Assembly (NCBI RefSeq): GCF_022369515.1
Contig: NZ_CP059724.1
Coordinates: 1,550,001-1,614,000, forward strand
Length of the DNA stretch: 64,000 nt
Direction of reading: 5' to 3'
Source: Paenibacillus sp. 19GGS1-52
Lineage (GTDB): Bacteria; Bacillota; Bacilli; Paenibacillales; Paenibacillaceae
The position numbers were made by a program, and so were the translations under genes. The notes under the pieces are model-generated. The model was not told where the DNA came from. It saw nothing but the letters and a program-made list of their open reading frames with translations, and did no database searches. This document shows positions 52,839 to 63,200 of the stretch, piece by piece. Position 1 is the first letter of the stretch; the number at the start of each line of letters is the position of its first letter.

Positions 52839-55238
52839 ATGATACCCAACAAATCCAAAGGTCGTCGTTTTCCTTTATTGCCGCTTAGAGGTCTTCTTGT
52901 GTATCCTAGCATGGTTCTTCACCTAGATGTGGGACGCGAGAAATCAGTTCGGGCGCTGGAAAAAGCTATGGTTGAAGATAACTTAATTCTCCTCTGTTCT
53001 CAGTCAGAAGTTAATATTGAAGAACCGGGGCAGGAAGATATATTTCGGGTTGGCACCGTTGCAAACGTACGGCAGATGCTGAAGCTGCCCAATGGCACGA
53101 TTCGTGTGCTGGTGGAGGGTGTGGAACGGGCCGAAATTCTTCATTATACAGACAATGAGGAGTACTATGAGGTCATGGCGCGTGAGCTTCCGGAAGAAGA
53201 GGGCGGTGACCAGGAGAGTGACGCATTAATGCGTTCTGTTCTGAATCAGTTCGAGCACTATATCACTTTGTCTAAGAAGGTTACACCGGAGACCTTAGCT
53301 GCTGTATCGGATATCGAAGAGCCTGGCCGGCTTGCCGATGTGATTACGAGTCATTTGGCGCTGAAAATTAAGGATAAGCAGGAGATTCTGGAGACGATCG
53401 ATGTCCGCAAACGTCTGGAGAAGCTGCTAGATATTCTAAATAACGAGCGTGAGGTGCTGGAGCTCGAACGTAAGATTAACCAGCGTGTGAAGAAACAGAT
53501 GGAAAAGACGCAGAAAGAATACTATTTGCGTGAGCAGATGAAAGCCATCCAGAAAGAGTTGGGCGAGAAGGAAGGCCGAGCTGGAGAAGCGGATGAGCTG
53601 CGGGCTCAGATGGAAGAAAAGGATATGCCGGAACGCGTGAAAGAGAAGATTGAGAAGGAAATCGACCGTCTGGAAAAAATGCCGGCAAGCTCGGCTGAAG
53701 GCGGCGTAATCCGTAATTACGTGGACTGGCTGCTGTCTCTCCCTTGGAGCGAATGGACCGAGGATGATCTGGACATCCAGAAGGCAGAGCAAGTGCTGGA
53801 TGCGGATCATTACGGACTGGAGAAGCCGAAGGAACGTGTGCTGGAATATCTCGCAGTTCAGAAGCTGGTCAAGAAGCTTAAGGGTCCAATTCTGTGTCTG
53901 GTAGGGCCTCCTGGTGTCGGCAAAACATCACTGGCTCGCTCTATCGCTCGTTCACTGGATCGTAAGTTTGTCCGCATTTCGCTCGGCGGCGTGCGGGATG
54001 AGGCGGAGATTCGTGGTCACCGCCGTACCTATGTAGGCGCGATGCCTGGCCGGATTATCCAGGGCATGAAGACAGCGGGGACCATTAATCCCGTCTTCCT
54101 GCTGGACGAAATTGATAAGATGGCGGCAGATTTCCGCGGCGATCCTTCAGCAGCGCTGCTGGAGGTGCTCGATCCGGAGCAGAACAATACATTTAGCGAC
54201 CATTTCATCGAGCTGCCTTTCGATTTGTCGAACGTCATGTTCGTGACGACAGCCAATGCTGTGCATAACATCCCGCGTCCTTTGCTGGACCGCATGGAAA
54301 TGCTGTACATTCCCGGATATACGGAACTGGAGAAGCTGCAGATTGCTAGTCGTTATCTGCTGCCGAAGCAGAGAAAGGGCCACGGGCTGGAGGAAGAACA
54401 GTTGACAATCAAGGACGATACCCTGCTGCGCATTGTCCGTGAATACACTCGGGAATCCGGTGTGCGTAATCTCGAACAGCAGATTGCGGCCTTATGCCGC
54501 AAAGCCGCGAAGCAGATCGTGTCCAATGAGAAAGAAACTGTGACTATTCTACCCGATGACATCAAGGATTATCTTGGTGCATCGAAGTACCGGTACGGCA
54601 TGGCGGAGCTGGAGGATCAGATCGGTACCGTGACCGGGCTGGCCTGGACTGAGGTCGGTGGCGATACGCTATTGATCGAAGTAACGGTTGTGCAGGGGAC
54701 CGGCAAGCTGACGCTTACTGGCCAGCTTGGCGATGTCATGAAGGAATCGGCGCAGGCCGCTTTCAGCTATACCCGTTCAAAGGCGGAGGAGCTGGGACTG
54801 AAGCCTGATTTTTATGAGAAGATTGATATTCATATCCACATTCCTGAAGGAGCAATTCCGAAGGATGGTCCGTCTGCAGGAATTACGATTGCTACAGCCT
54901 TGATCTCCGCACTGACGAAACGTTATGTCTCGAAGGATGTGGCCATGACCGGAGAGATCACATTGCGCGGACGTGTATTGCCTATCGGAGGTTTGAAAGA
55001 GAAGATTCTTGCAGCCCACCGGGCTGGATACAAGAAGATTCTGCTTCCCAAGGATAATGAGCGCGATCTGAAGGAAATACCAGAGAGTGTACGTAATGAC
55101 ATGGAGTTTGTACCAGTATCCCATATGGATCAGGTATTGCTGCACGCGCTTGTAGATCACAAGAAACACAAGGAACATAAGGAACACCAAGAACATCAGA
55201 TAGAGATTAGCATTGAGCCACCTAGCAGTGTGCATTAG
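52839..55238 (+). CDS. lonA: ATP-dependent protease LonA
   Basis: A 799-aa AAA+ protease. The N-terminal substrate domain ([15 protein letters not shown]) is followed by a helical domain with [17 protein letters not shown]. Walker A is [15 protein letters not shown] and Walker [13 protein letters not shown]. The Ser-Lys dyad is in KDGPSAGIT and [14 protein letters not shown]. The C-terminus has an unusual tail with repeated KEH/QEH units ([13 protein letters not shown]). ATG 52839 follows GGGAGGTGCGAAAGCG; the ATG 52821 lies before this site. It is followed by ysxC 12 bp on. Confidence 0.96.
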   Translation: MIPNKSKGRRFPLLPLRGLLVYPSMVLHLDVGREKSVRALEKAMVEDNLILLCSQSEVNIEEPGQEDIFRVGTVANVRQMLKLPNGTIRVLVEGVERAEILHYTDNEEYYEVMARELPEEEGGDQESDALMRSVLNQFEHYITLSKKVTPETLAAVSDIEEPGRLADVITSHLALKIKDKQEILETIDVRKRLEKLLDILNNEREVLELERKINQRVKKQMEKTQKEYYLREQMKAIQKELGEKEGRAGEADELRAQMEEKDMPERVKEKIEKEIDRLEKMPASSAEGGVIRNYVDWLLSLPWSEWTEDDLDIQKAEQVLDADHYGLEKPKERVLEYLAVQKLVKKLKGPILCLVGPPGVGKTSLARSIARSLDRKFVRISLGGVRDEAEIRGHRRTYVGAMPGRIIQGMKTAGTINPVFLLDEIDKMAADFRGDPSAALLEVLDPEQNNTFSDHFIELPFDLSNVMFVTTANAVHNIPRPLLDRMEMLYIPGYTELEKLQIASRYLLPKQRKGHGLEEEQLTIKDDTLLRIVREYTRESGVRNLEQQIAALCRKAAKQIVSNEKETVTILPDDIKDYLGASKYRYGMAELEDQIGTVTGLAWTEVGGDTLLIEVTVVQGTGKLTLTGQLGDVMKESAQAAFSYTRSKAEELGLKPDFYEKIDIHIHIPEGAIPKDGPSAGITIATALISALTKRYVSKDVAMTGEITLRGRVLPIGGLKEKILAAHRAGYKKILLPKDNERDLKEIPESVRNDMEFVPVSHMDQVLLHALVDHKKHKEHKEHQEHQIEISIEPPSSVH

Positions 55239-55250
55239 AAAGGAAGACCT

Positions 55251-55907
55251 ATGAAAGTTAACAGTTCCGATTTCATAATCAGCGCCGTCGGCCCTGATCA
55301 ATACCCTGATGATGGCCTGCCGGAGATTGCTCTGGCAGGGCGCTCCAACGTAGGGAAATCCTCCCTAATCAATAAGATGATTAACCGCAAGAATCTGGCG
55401 CGGACAAGCTCCACTCCGGGTAAGACACAGCATATGAATTATTACCTTATCAATGAATTAATGTATTTCGTCGATTTCCCAGGTTACGGGTATGCCAAAG
55501 TGTCCAAGACACAGCGTGCATCCTGGGGCAAGATGGTCGAGAAATATATGTCCGAGCGTGAGACGTTAAGACTCGTGCTGCTCATTGTAGATCTTCGCCA
55601 TCCGCCGAGTGCGAATGACAAGATGATGTTCGATTGGCTAAAGCACTATGATCTTCCGATGTGTGTAGTGGCTACCAAGGCCGATAAGATTCCAAAGACC
55701 CGCTGGGACAAGCATATTAAGATCATGAAGCAGGGGCTTGGCGTTCTGCCAGGAGATAACTTCATACCTTTCTCTGCGGAGATTGGTCTGGGTAAGGATG
55801 CGTTATGGGAATTAGTCGATGGGTATATTGTACCTGACGCAGAAGAGGCTTCAGGAGTGAACGAGGACGAGGCTCCGGTAGTTCAGGACGCTGGAGACGA
55901 AGCTTAA
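55251..55907 (+). CDS. ysxC: ribosome biogenesis GTPase YsxC/EngB
   Basis: A 218-aa Obg-family-related small GTPase needed for 50S ribosome maturation. The G1 loop is [15 protein letters not shown]3 is [10 protein letters not shown] and G4 is TKADK. The [15 protein letters not shown] switch segment is typical. The final 20 residues form an acidic tail ([15 protein letters not shown]). Position after lonA matches Bacillus. GAAAGGAAGACCT precedes the ATG. Confidence 0.95.
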   Translation: MKVNSSDFIISAVGPDQYPDDGLPEIALAGRSNVGKSSLINKMINRKNLARTSSTPGKTQHMNYYLINELMYFVDFPGYGYAKVSKTQRASWGKMVEKYMSERETLRLVLLIVDLRHPPSANDKMMFDWLKHYDLPMCVVATKADKIPKTRWDKHIKIMKQGLGVLPGDNFIPFSAEIGLGKDALWELVDGYIVPDAEEASGVNEDEAPVVQDAGDEA

Positions 55908-56114
55908 GTACGGAATTCCCTGTGAACTAGCTAGGAATAACGCGTTATTCTAACAGAATAGTGAGTAAGTGTTATGAATTGACTAGCTGAACCGTAATCC
56001 TCCCGTTTTAAGATCAATTATGGGGGAATTTCATAATCCTTCGTAAGAGAAATGAAAAGGCACTTCATTGTATAATCATGCTATTAGATTGTTACAAAGA
56101 ATTGAGGGATTATT
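55908..56114. other. intergenic stretch without recognised feature
   Basis: AT-rich sequence with no stem-loop or clear promoter recognised. It separates the proteolysis block from the next operon. Confidence 0.4.
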
Positions 56115-56702
56115 ATGGCTCAGCGATTAGCTACGGAATATGTGAACGCCACTTTGCAGATGACAGAATTTCAGTTGAACCAGTTCCTGCTGTCAGCAGA
56201 TACTTGTTATATTAGCCACCGTGTGAAGGTGCTAGGGGGCGGAGAACAAGAGATTGTGCTGGAGGAGGCTGAGGGAGAGGAAGTTCACTTGTCCTTTGAA
56301 CGCAAAGGAAGTATTTACGTCTGTGCGCTTTCCTGCCAGGTGGTGAATCCTCATCTGAATAACGCAGTCCGCAAACTATTCATTACTTACAAGGGCACCG
56401 GAACGGTGAACAGAATTTATAAAGGATTCACAATGATGTATTATTATGAGCAAGGCTCGGTCCGCCGAATCTCTGAGCTTACACAGCACGGTAGCAAGAC
56501 GGTATATCAACATAAGCACTCCGTGGCCGAAATGATGCGGTTATATCAATCCGAAGCTGTAGAACGGGAGATTGAGGAGTTGCGCCGGAAGACCAATGTA
56601 TTACTTGATATGCGGAATGTTATCTATCTTGAAGCCGAGCTCATAGAAATTGACCGTGAATTACAGATTATAACTCAGCGTTTATTTCAGCTGGAGGCCT
56701 AG
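56115..56702 (+). CDS. conserved hypothetical protein, 195 aa
   Basis: No family is assigned. The N-terminal 130 residues look like a mixed alpha/beta domain (YVNATLQMTEFQLNQFLLSA; SFERKGSIYVCALSCQV; KGTGTVNRIYKGFTMMYYY). The C-terminal 60 residues are a predicted coiled coil (AEMMRLYQSEAVEREIEEL, then LEAELIEIDRELQIITQRL). No signal peptide or membrane segment. The start has an AATTGAGGGATTATT site. Confidence 0.65.
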   Translation: MAQRLATEYVNATLQMTEFQLNQFLLSADTCYISHRVKVLGGGEQEIVLEEAEGEEVHLSFERKGSIYVCALSCQVVNPHLNNAVRKLFITYKGTGTVNRIYKGFTMMYYYEQGSVRRISELTQHGSKTVYQHKHSVAEMMRLYQSEAVEREIEELRRKTNVLLDMRNVIYLEAELIEIDRELQIITQRLFQLEA

Positions 56703-56808
56703 GTTTAACAATAGAGCGAGTCCATTTGTCAATCATTTCCTAGTGAAATGGTTGTATTTTTTTGCCGTAAACCTTTAGATTTAGCAGGGAAGGACCGATA
56801 GAAAAGAT

Positions 56809-57591
56809 ATGATAGATATTCATAGCCATATCTTACCCTTTAGAGATGACGGAGCCGCTGATTGGGAAGCCGCTCTCGCCATGGCACAGGATGCCAATAG
56901 AGACGGGATAACAACCGTCATTGCCACGCCCCATCATGCCAACGGAATGTACATGAATCCAGCCTCTGAGATCCGACAAGCTGTAATCGAACTGAATGAG
57001 AGACTTCGTCAGATCGGCAACCCACTGATCGTTCTTCCAGGTCAGGAGATTCGGATATATGATGATCTTTTTAATGATCTAGAGCAGGGGCAATTACTTA
57101 GTCTCGCGGGTTCACGTTATATTTTATTAGAAATGCCCTCGTCGCGTGTTCCGCGCAATATGGAGGAAGTCTGCCATGAGTTGATCATTCAGGGCTTCAT
57201 CCCGGTCATCGCCCATCCGGAGCGTAACGCTGGCGTTGCTGCCGATCCTTCCCAATTGGAGAGATTAATAGAGCTGGGTGCACTGGGACAGGTAACTGCA
57301 CAGAGCCTAGCAGGGGTGCTAGGGAACAAGCTTCAGAAGCTGTCACTGGAGCTGTGCTGCAAGAATCTCGTCCATTTGGTAGCTTCAGATGCTCATGATA
57401 GCGCTAATCGTCCTTTTGGACTAAGGGAAGCCTACTCAATCCTGGAGAAGGAGCTAGGTTTAGAGATTTGCGGTTATTTCCGCAAAAATGCGCAGAAAAT
57501 AGTGTTGAATGACGAGATTATTCAAGAGAATTATGCACAAACGAGAACAATAGTTCATAAATTGTTCGGATTTTTTTCTCGCAAAGGCTGA
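56809..57591 (+). CDS. PHP-type tyrosine-protein phosphatase (CpsB/CapC/YwqE family)
   Basis: A 260-aa manganese-dependent phosphatase. It opens MIDIHSHILPFRDDGAADW, giving the first HxH metal ligands, and continues with TPHHANGMY, the VIAHPERN loop and LVASDAHDSANRP, the last His/Asp ligands. It removes phosphate from the tyrosine kinase encoded downstream (60.6 kb), which controls capsule or exopolysaccharide synthesis. An AGCAGGGAAGGACCGATAG precedes the ATG, but it is weak. Confidence 0.88.
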   Translation: MIDIHSHILPFRDDGAADWEAALAMAQDANRDGITTVIATPHHANGMYMNPASEIRQAVIELNERLRQIGNPLIVLPGQEIRIYDDLFNDLEQGQLLSLAGSRYILLEMPSSRVPRNMEEVCHELIIQGFIPVIAHPERNAGVAADPSQLERLIELGALGQVTAQSLAGVLGNKLQKLSLELCCKNLVHLVASDAHDSANRPFGLREAYSILEKELGLEICGYFRKNAQKIVLNDEIIQENYAQTRTIVHKLFGFFSRKG

Positions 57592-57749
57592 CCAATCGCT
57601 AGATTGATGGTAGAATGGGTATTACTGGATTATTGTTATAATTTGTTGAAATGTGCAGACATTAGGACAGAATGAGCTTCACAAGGGGAATTTAAGCGTA
57701 AATAATGGCAATTCCGAATTACAAATACAATAAAGAGGTGGATGAACTA

Positions 57750-59753
57750 GTGAATTTGAAGAAGAAATTAGCCGCATCAACGTTAGCAGTAAGTATGGTA
57801 GCAGCATCAGTTGCAGGATTTCCGTTCAGCAGTAAAGGATTGGCTCAACAGTTTGGAATCGTCGGAACAGCATCAGCAGCAACTAGCAACGCAGATGTGA
57901 CTACTAAGATTAAGAAAGTGTATGCACAATTGACGGCTACAGATGCTACATACCTTTACAAGTTTAAACAAGAGGTTGCAGGAATTTCACAAGATACTTT
58001 CGAAGAGATCTTCGCACCGATTCTGAACAAGCTTAAGACGAAGGTTGAATTGACTCCAGGTGATGTTACAACTTCCTATGATCTATTCAAAAGTGTTTCC
58101 AGCGTAGTCTATGATGTCTATGCAGATGGCACTGATGTAATTAAGAATACTCTTTATATCGATAAGAACGTTGAACTGCTGAACAAGATTGCCCTGGCAG
58201 CTAACGTGCAAGATCTTACATTTGCCGATCTTAATGATTTCTTGTTCGGTACGAGCGGCGTTGAAGTCGAGCTGGTTAAGTTGGTAAGTAGCAAGACTTT
58301 ATCACAGTTAGTAGATATCATCGCCAATCCTACAAGTCAGGATGCTTTACTTGATGAAGCTATAACTAAAGTACTAAGCCTCAGAACAGGATCTGGAGCA
58401 TTGACAGTTAGTCAGGTAGTTTACAATCTGGGTATTACTTCAGCTGACGTGAAGCAAACTTTTAGTAATCTGAATACAGAGATTGTAGCTGCTAAGCCTG
58501 CATTACAGGCACTTGCTCTTGCTTATGTTAAGGCTTATGGATTAGGTTATGTTGCTCCTACTAATCCTGGTACAACTGGCTCTACAACTACAACTACAAC
58601 AACTACGACTACTGCACCAGCAATCTACAATGTTGCCAGCCTGGTTACTACTGTAAACGGAGTAGCTACTTTGAAACTGGTTGACGCTGATGTACTGAAA
58701 GCCTTTGATGCACTTGTTGCAGCTAGCACAGTCAAGACAGGCCTTACATTAACACTTGATCTTGGAACTGTTACCGCAGCATCCGTTGAAGTTCCATTGT
58801 CCCAAGCTATCATTGAAGCTGCTAAAGCTAAAGGTATTGCTAATATCGCTGTTACTGTCAATGGTCTGACCATTACAATTCCAGTAGGTCAATTCAGTGC
58901 AGCAGTTAAATTGACTGTTGCTACTATAGCCGATACCACAGTAACTTCTGTTACTAAGCTGAAGCTGGCTTCAAATGTATATGAATTTGATCTGACCGTT
59001 GGCGGAGTAGCAACAACTAAATTCAAACAACCACTGACAATCAAATTGCCGCTTAAGAATGTAGATGGACTAGATAAAGAACTGCTATCTGTAGCGAAGC
59101 TAGTATACGGCGACTTGCAGTTCCAAGGTGGCGTAGTTGACGGCGCGTTCATCATTGAACCACGTGACACCTTCTCTTCTTATGCAGTACTTGAGAACAA
59201 GGTAACGTTCACGGATATTGCAAGCGTTCAAGTATGGGCTGGAAGACAAATTCAAGTCGTAGCCGCTAAAGGTGCGATTGAAGGCATTGGCGCAGATAAG
59301 TTCGCTCCTAAGAGCAACGTTACTCGCGCTGAATTCGCGAAGATGCTCGTTCGTGCTCTGAATCTGGAGAACACTACTGCAACAGAAAGTTTCTCAGATG
59401 TGAGTTCTACCGCTTGGTACGCTCCATATGTAGCAGTTGCCGCTGAGAAGGGTATCATTACTGGTCGCAGTGCTTCCCAATTTGATCCTAACGCTACGAT
59501 CACTCGTGCTGAAATGGCGACTATGATCTCCCGTGCAGTGAAATCAGTTAAGGGATTGACTGAAGCAACACCAGCATCCGCACTTAACAGCTTTAGCGAT
59601 GCTTCCAAGATCGCTGCTTCCCTGAAAGATGGCGTTGCCTTCGCAGCAAGCCATAACTTGGTCATCGGCAATGCTGGCAAGTTCAATCCGAACAATACAG
59701 CTACCCGTGCTGAAGCAGCAGTCATTATCTACCGTACAATTAACTTCAAATAA
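57750..59753 (+). CDS. S-layer homology domain protein, secreted
   Basis: A 667-aa exported protein. Signal peptide residues about 1-40 (LAASTLAVSMVAASVAGFPFSS). An alpha-helical N-terminal half is followed by a Thr-only linker near residue 280 (about 10 Thr), an Ig-like middle region (VNGVATLKLVDADVLKAFDAL) and three C-terminal SLH repeats, each with ITRAE- or VTRAEFAKML-type signatures. It should attach to pyruvylated wall polymer. GTG 57750 follows AAAGAGGTGG; an ATG 45 bp upstream at 57705 has a weak site. It is flanked by capsule-control genes on both sides. Confidence 0.85.
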   Translation: MNLKKKLAASTLAVSMVAASVAGFPFSSKGLAQQFGIVGTASAATSNADVTTKIKKVYAQLTATDATYLYKFKQEVAGISQDTFEEIFAPILNKLKTKVELTPGDVTTSYDLFKSVSSVVYDVYADGTDVIKNTLYIDKNVELLNKIALAANVQDLTFADLNDFLFGTSGVEVELVKLVSSKTLSQLVDIIANPTSQDALLDEAITKVLSLRTGSGALTVSQVVYNLGITSADVKQTFSNLNTEIVAAKPALQALALAYVKAYGLGYVAPTNPGTTGSTTTTTTTTTTAPAIYNVASLVTTVNGVATLKLVDADVLKAFDALVAASTVKTGLTLTLDLGTVTAASVEVPLSQAIIEAAKAKGIANIAVTVNGLTITIPVGQFSAAVKLTVATIADTTVTSVTKLKLASNVYEFDLTVGGVATTKFKQPLTIKLPLKNVDGLDKELLSVAKLVYGDLQFQGGVVDGAFIIEPRDTFSSYAVLENKVTFTDIASVQVWAGRQIQVVAAKGAIEGIGADKFAPKSNVTRAEFAKMLVRALNLENTTATESFSDVSSTAWYAPYVAVAAEKGIITGRSASQFDPNATITRAEMATMISRAVKSVKGLTEATPASALNSFSDASKIAASLKDGVAFAASHNLVIGNAGKFNPNNTATRAEAAVIIYRTINFK

Positions 59754-59770
59754 ATAAATAGGCCAGTGAA

Positions 59771-59808
59771 GAGCCTCCTTTCATGCAGGTGAAAGGGGGC
59801 GTTTTTTT
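59771..59808 (+). terminator. terminator after the SLH gene
   Basis: GCCTCCTTTCA pairs with TGAAAGGGGGC, followed by seven T residues. Confidence 0.88.
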
Positions 59809-59855
59809 GGAATTGGTAATGAAATATTACAGAAACACTTTGGAGGGAATTTCAC

Positions 59856-60635
59856 TTGTCATCACAAGAATTGGATCTTCGCGATTATTTCCGGATCGTT
59901 AGAAAGAGACTATGGCTGATCGTTAGCATAGTAGTAGTAGTGTGTATTCTTGCTGGGGTATACAGTCTGTACATCAAGAATCCGGTATATGAAGCTTCTA
60001 CGAAGATTATTGTCAACCAGACTCCAACTCAGTCAACGGCTGGACAGCTTGACTTGAATCAGATTAATACGAATATTCAATTGATTAATACGTACAAGGA
60101 AATTATTAAGACACCTGCTATCCTGGATATTGTTACTAAGAACTATCCGCAGTTCAATATCACTTCAGAAGAGTTATTAGGTAAAGTGAATGTCAGCTCT
60201 GTAAATAATACGCAGGTGATGACACTTGTCGTTCGAGATAATTCATATCCAAGAGCCGCTGAAATTGTAAATGCCATTTCACTTGTGTTTAAGCAAGAGA
60301 TTCCTTCTCTGTTCAATGTTCAGAATGTATCGATCCTGAATGAGGCCAAGGTGAATCCACCTGTGCAACCTGGTCCAGTAGAACCGAATGTAATGTTAAA
60401 CCTTGCGATCGCCTTTATAGTCTCATTAATGATTGGTTTAGGGATAGCCTTCCTGCTGGAATATCTGGATGATACCTTGAAGACGGAAGAAGATATTGAG
60501 AAGATTCTAGGACTGCCAACGCTAGCGATGATTGTTAGACTGGGACAAGAAGAGACCAAACAGACAGATTCACAGCTTCAGGCACAACAGTCCAGAAAGG
60601 CGGGTGAACTCGAACATGTCACAGTTGCCAAATAA
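59856..60635 (+). CDS. Wzz-type chain-length/kinase activator protein (CapA/YwqC-like)
   Basis: A 259-aa membrane protein with two membrane helices (LWLIVSIVVVVCILAGVYSLYI near 15-40 and LNLAIAFIVSLMIGLGIAFLL near 175-195). The extracytoplasmic Wzz domain lies between them, with NPVYEASTKIIVNQTP and VQPGPVEPN just before the second helix. The short cytoplasmic tail activates the BY-kinase encoded next, overlapping it by 20 bp. Such pairs control polysaccharide chain length. The start has TTGGAGGGAATTTCACT. Confidence 0.9.
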   Translation: MSSQELDLRDYFRIVRKRLWLIVSIVVVVCILAGVYSLYIKNPVYEASTKIIVNQTPTQSTAGQLDLNQINTNIQLINTYKEIIKTPAILDIVTKNYPQFNITSEELLGKVNVSSVNNTQVMTLVVRDNSYPRAAEIVNAISLVFKQEIPSLFNVQNVSILNEAKVNPPVQPGPVEPNVMLNLAIAFIVSLMIGLGIAFLLEYLDDTLKTEEDIEKILGLPTLAMIVRLGQEETKQTDSQLQAQQSRKAGELEHVTVAK

Positions 60636-61302
60636 ACAACGACACTTGATTACGGTTACGAATCCACGTTCTCCTGTATCCGAAGCCTTTCGGGCGCTGC
60701 GTACGAACATAGACTTCTCCTCTGTAGATGAGAGAATCCAGATCATTATGGTGACCTCTTCGGGTCCAGAGGAAGGGAAATCTACTGTAACAGCTAACCT
60801 CGCTGCTGCTTATGCACAAGCTGATAAGCATGTACTGTTAATTGATGGAGATCTGCGTAAGCCGACATCACATAAGACATTCTCATTGAGTAACCGCTTG
60901 GGATTATCCTCCTTGCTGTCTCAGCAAGCGAATCTGGAAGATACAATCCAAGAATCAGGGGTTCCTAATCTATCTATTATGACTTCCGGACCGATTCCAC
61001 CGAACCCGGCTGAGATGATGGCCTCCAATCGGATGAGTGCTGTCCTGCAGGAGCTTCGTCATCGGTTTGATATTATTCTTATTGATACGCCTCCATTATT
61101 AGCCGTTACAGACGCACAGATTGTCGCTTCCAAGAGTGACGGTGTCATTATGGTCGTTAGCTATGGCAAGGTGAAGCGGGATATTGCTGTGAAGGCCAAG
61201 GCTGGACTCGACCGGGTTGGCGCACGGATTCTGGGTGTGGTACTGAATAATGTGAAACGTAAGGCCAGTGAAGGCTACTACTATTACTACTACGGAAATT
61301 AG
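60616..61302 (+). CDS. bacterial tyrosine (BY) kinase (CapB/CpsD/YwqD-like)
   Basis: A 228-aa P-loop kinase. Walker A SSGPEEGKSTVTANLA, Walker A' LLIDGDLRKPT and Walker B ILIDTPPLLA are intact. The C-terminus has a Tyr cluster (EGYYYYYYGN), the site of autophosphorylation. It partners with the Wzz adaptor and is reversed by the PHP phosphatase. ATG 60616 lies within the adaptor gene; GGCGGGTGAACTC precedes it weakly. Confidence 0.93.
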   Translation: MSQLPNKQRHLITVTNPRSPVSEAFRALRTNIDFSSVDERIQIIMVTSSGPEEGKSTVTANLAAAYAQADKHVLLIDGDLRKPTSHKTFSLSNRLGLSSLLSQQANLEDTIQESGVPNLSIMTSGPIPPNPAEMMASNRMSAVLQELRHRFDIILIDTPPLLAVTDAQIVASKSDGVIMVVSYGKVKRDIAVKAKAGLDRVGARILGVVLNNVKRKASEGYYYYYYGN

Positions 61303-61344
61303 AGTATTGCACGAAGAAATATGTTGTTTTTGGAGGCACTAAAA

Positions 61345-63176
61345 ATGACAGCGAAATCCAGAGTGTTTATGTTGTTCCTGATTGATATGGCCATTATCTG
61401 GTTCAGTATTGTGACATCCTATGTGTTCCGGTTCTATGATGCTATTCCTCCAGAGTATATCATCCAAATGTTTCAGTTTGGTCTGATCTCCACCGTAGCT
61501 ACGGGGGGAGTCTGATCTATTTCGGTCTGTACCGACGGATGTGGCAATATGCGAGTATTGGAGAAATTGTATCCGTCCTAAAGGCTATTCTAGTAGGAGC
61601 TGTGCTCTCTTACGGCATAGCCTTCATTCTTCTTCCGGCACGGGTGCCTTTTGGAGTAGAAGTACGCGCAATGGAGACCATTCTGGTGCTGGTGGGTGGA
61701 GTTCGCTTCTTGTGGAGGATATTCCGTAATGGTCGGATCAATTATAAGGAGACTCAGACCCATACACTTATTGTAGGTGCAGGTGACTGTGGGACGCTGA
61801 TCGCCAGAGAAATGATGGGACCTTCGTTTGCGCATACCAAGCTGGTTGGCTTTATCGACGATAGCGCGAATAAGTATCATATGTCTATATTAGGTATCCC
61901 TGTGTTAGGTAATCGCTATACCATTCCCTCCATCGTGAAGGAACGGGAGATTCACGAGATTATTATCGCTATGCCCTCAGTCTCGCGTACCGAAATTTCC
62001 GAGATCATTAAACTGGCTAAGAAGACTGGAGCCAAGCTGAAGATCATTCCGGCGTTTAATGACCTGATTACTGGCAAGATATCCGTTAAGAAGCTGCGGG
62101 ATGTTAGTGTGGAGGATCTACTGGGACGTGAGCCGGTTGTTGCTGACCTGAATAGTATTTTGGGGTATGTCCACAACAAGACGGTGCTGGTAACGGGGGC
62201 AGGTGGATCTATTGGCTCTGAACTGTGCCGCCAGATTGCCCCCTTTGCTCCTGTTAATCTCCTGCTGCTAGGACACGGGGAGAATAGCATCTACACGATT
62301 GAAATGGAGCTGCGCAAGAAATTCCCAGGGCTGAACATTGTTACGGTTATAGCAGATGTACAGGATCGGACGCGGATGATGGATGTCTTCCGCAGTCATA
62401 CGCCACAGCTGGTCTTTCATGCGGCAGCGCATAAGCATGTTCCCTTGATGGAACGCAACCCATCTGAAGCGATTAAGAATAATGTGTTTGGTACACGGAA
62501 TGTTGCAGATTGTGCAGATAGATTTGCGGCAGAGCGATTTGTAATGATCTCTTCAGACAAGGCGGTTAATCCCACCAGTGTAATGGGGGCGACTAAGCGA
62601 ATAGCGGAAATGTATGTACAGAGCTTGAACACAACAAGTGAAACAAAGTTCTCAGTCGTACGCTTCGGTAATGTGCTTGGCAGCAGAGGTAGTGTAATCC
62701 CGGCATTCAAGGAACAGATTGCAGCTGGTGGTCCAGTCACTGTGACCCACCCAGAGATGGTACGTTACTTCATGACCATTCCGGAAGCTGTCCAATTAGT
62801 GATTCAATCCGGTTCTTTTGCCATAGGTGGGGAAGTATTTATCTTAGATATGGGACAACCAGTGAAGATTCTGACACTTGCGGAGGATCTCATTACCCTC
62901 TCGGGTTATGAGCCGTATAAGGATATTGAGATTACATTTAGCGGCATTCGTGCTGGTGAGAAGCTGTATGAAGAGCTGCTGACTGATGAAGAGAACTTAA
63001 GCTCTACGCAGAATGATCGGATCTTCATTGGCAGACCCAATGTCATTAGCCAAAATCAGCTGGAGCTGGAGTTCAAGCGTTTGGAACGTGTGTTGGCTGA
63101 AGATGGAGCAACTATACGTGAAGTGATTAATCAGATTGTACCGATGCAGCCAGTATCGCAAGTGGCCATCAGTTAA
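61345..63176 (+). pseudogene. CapD/FlaA1-type NDP-sugar 4,6-dehydratase, frameshifted at a G tract
   Basis: The N-terminal part (ATG 61345, TTGGAGGCACTAAAA site) ends at TGA 61513. The remaining protein is intact in the next frame: GSLIYFGLYRRMW leads into the long second frame at 61539. The frame change is needed at the run of six G bases (61503-61508): one G more restores VATGGSLIYFGLY. The joined protein would be about 610 aa, with four N-terminal membrane helices, then a Rossmann-type NDP-sugar domain (VTGAGGSIGSELCRQI) and the catalytic SSDKAVNPTSVMGATKR. Such enzymes make UDP-4-keto-6-deoxy sugar for polysaccharides. It may be phase-variable or a sequencing error. Confidence 0.85.
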
Positions 63177-63200
63177 CTAATTCGTAATGGAGGATACTCA

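Noticed and set aside
59252..59725. A 157-aa minus-strand frame opposite the SLH repeats
   Set aside because: An antisense shadow of the SLH coding sequence, without its own start signals.
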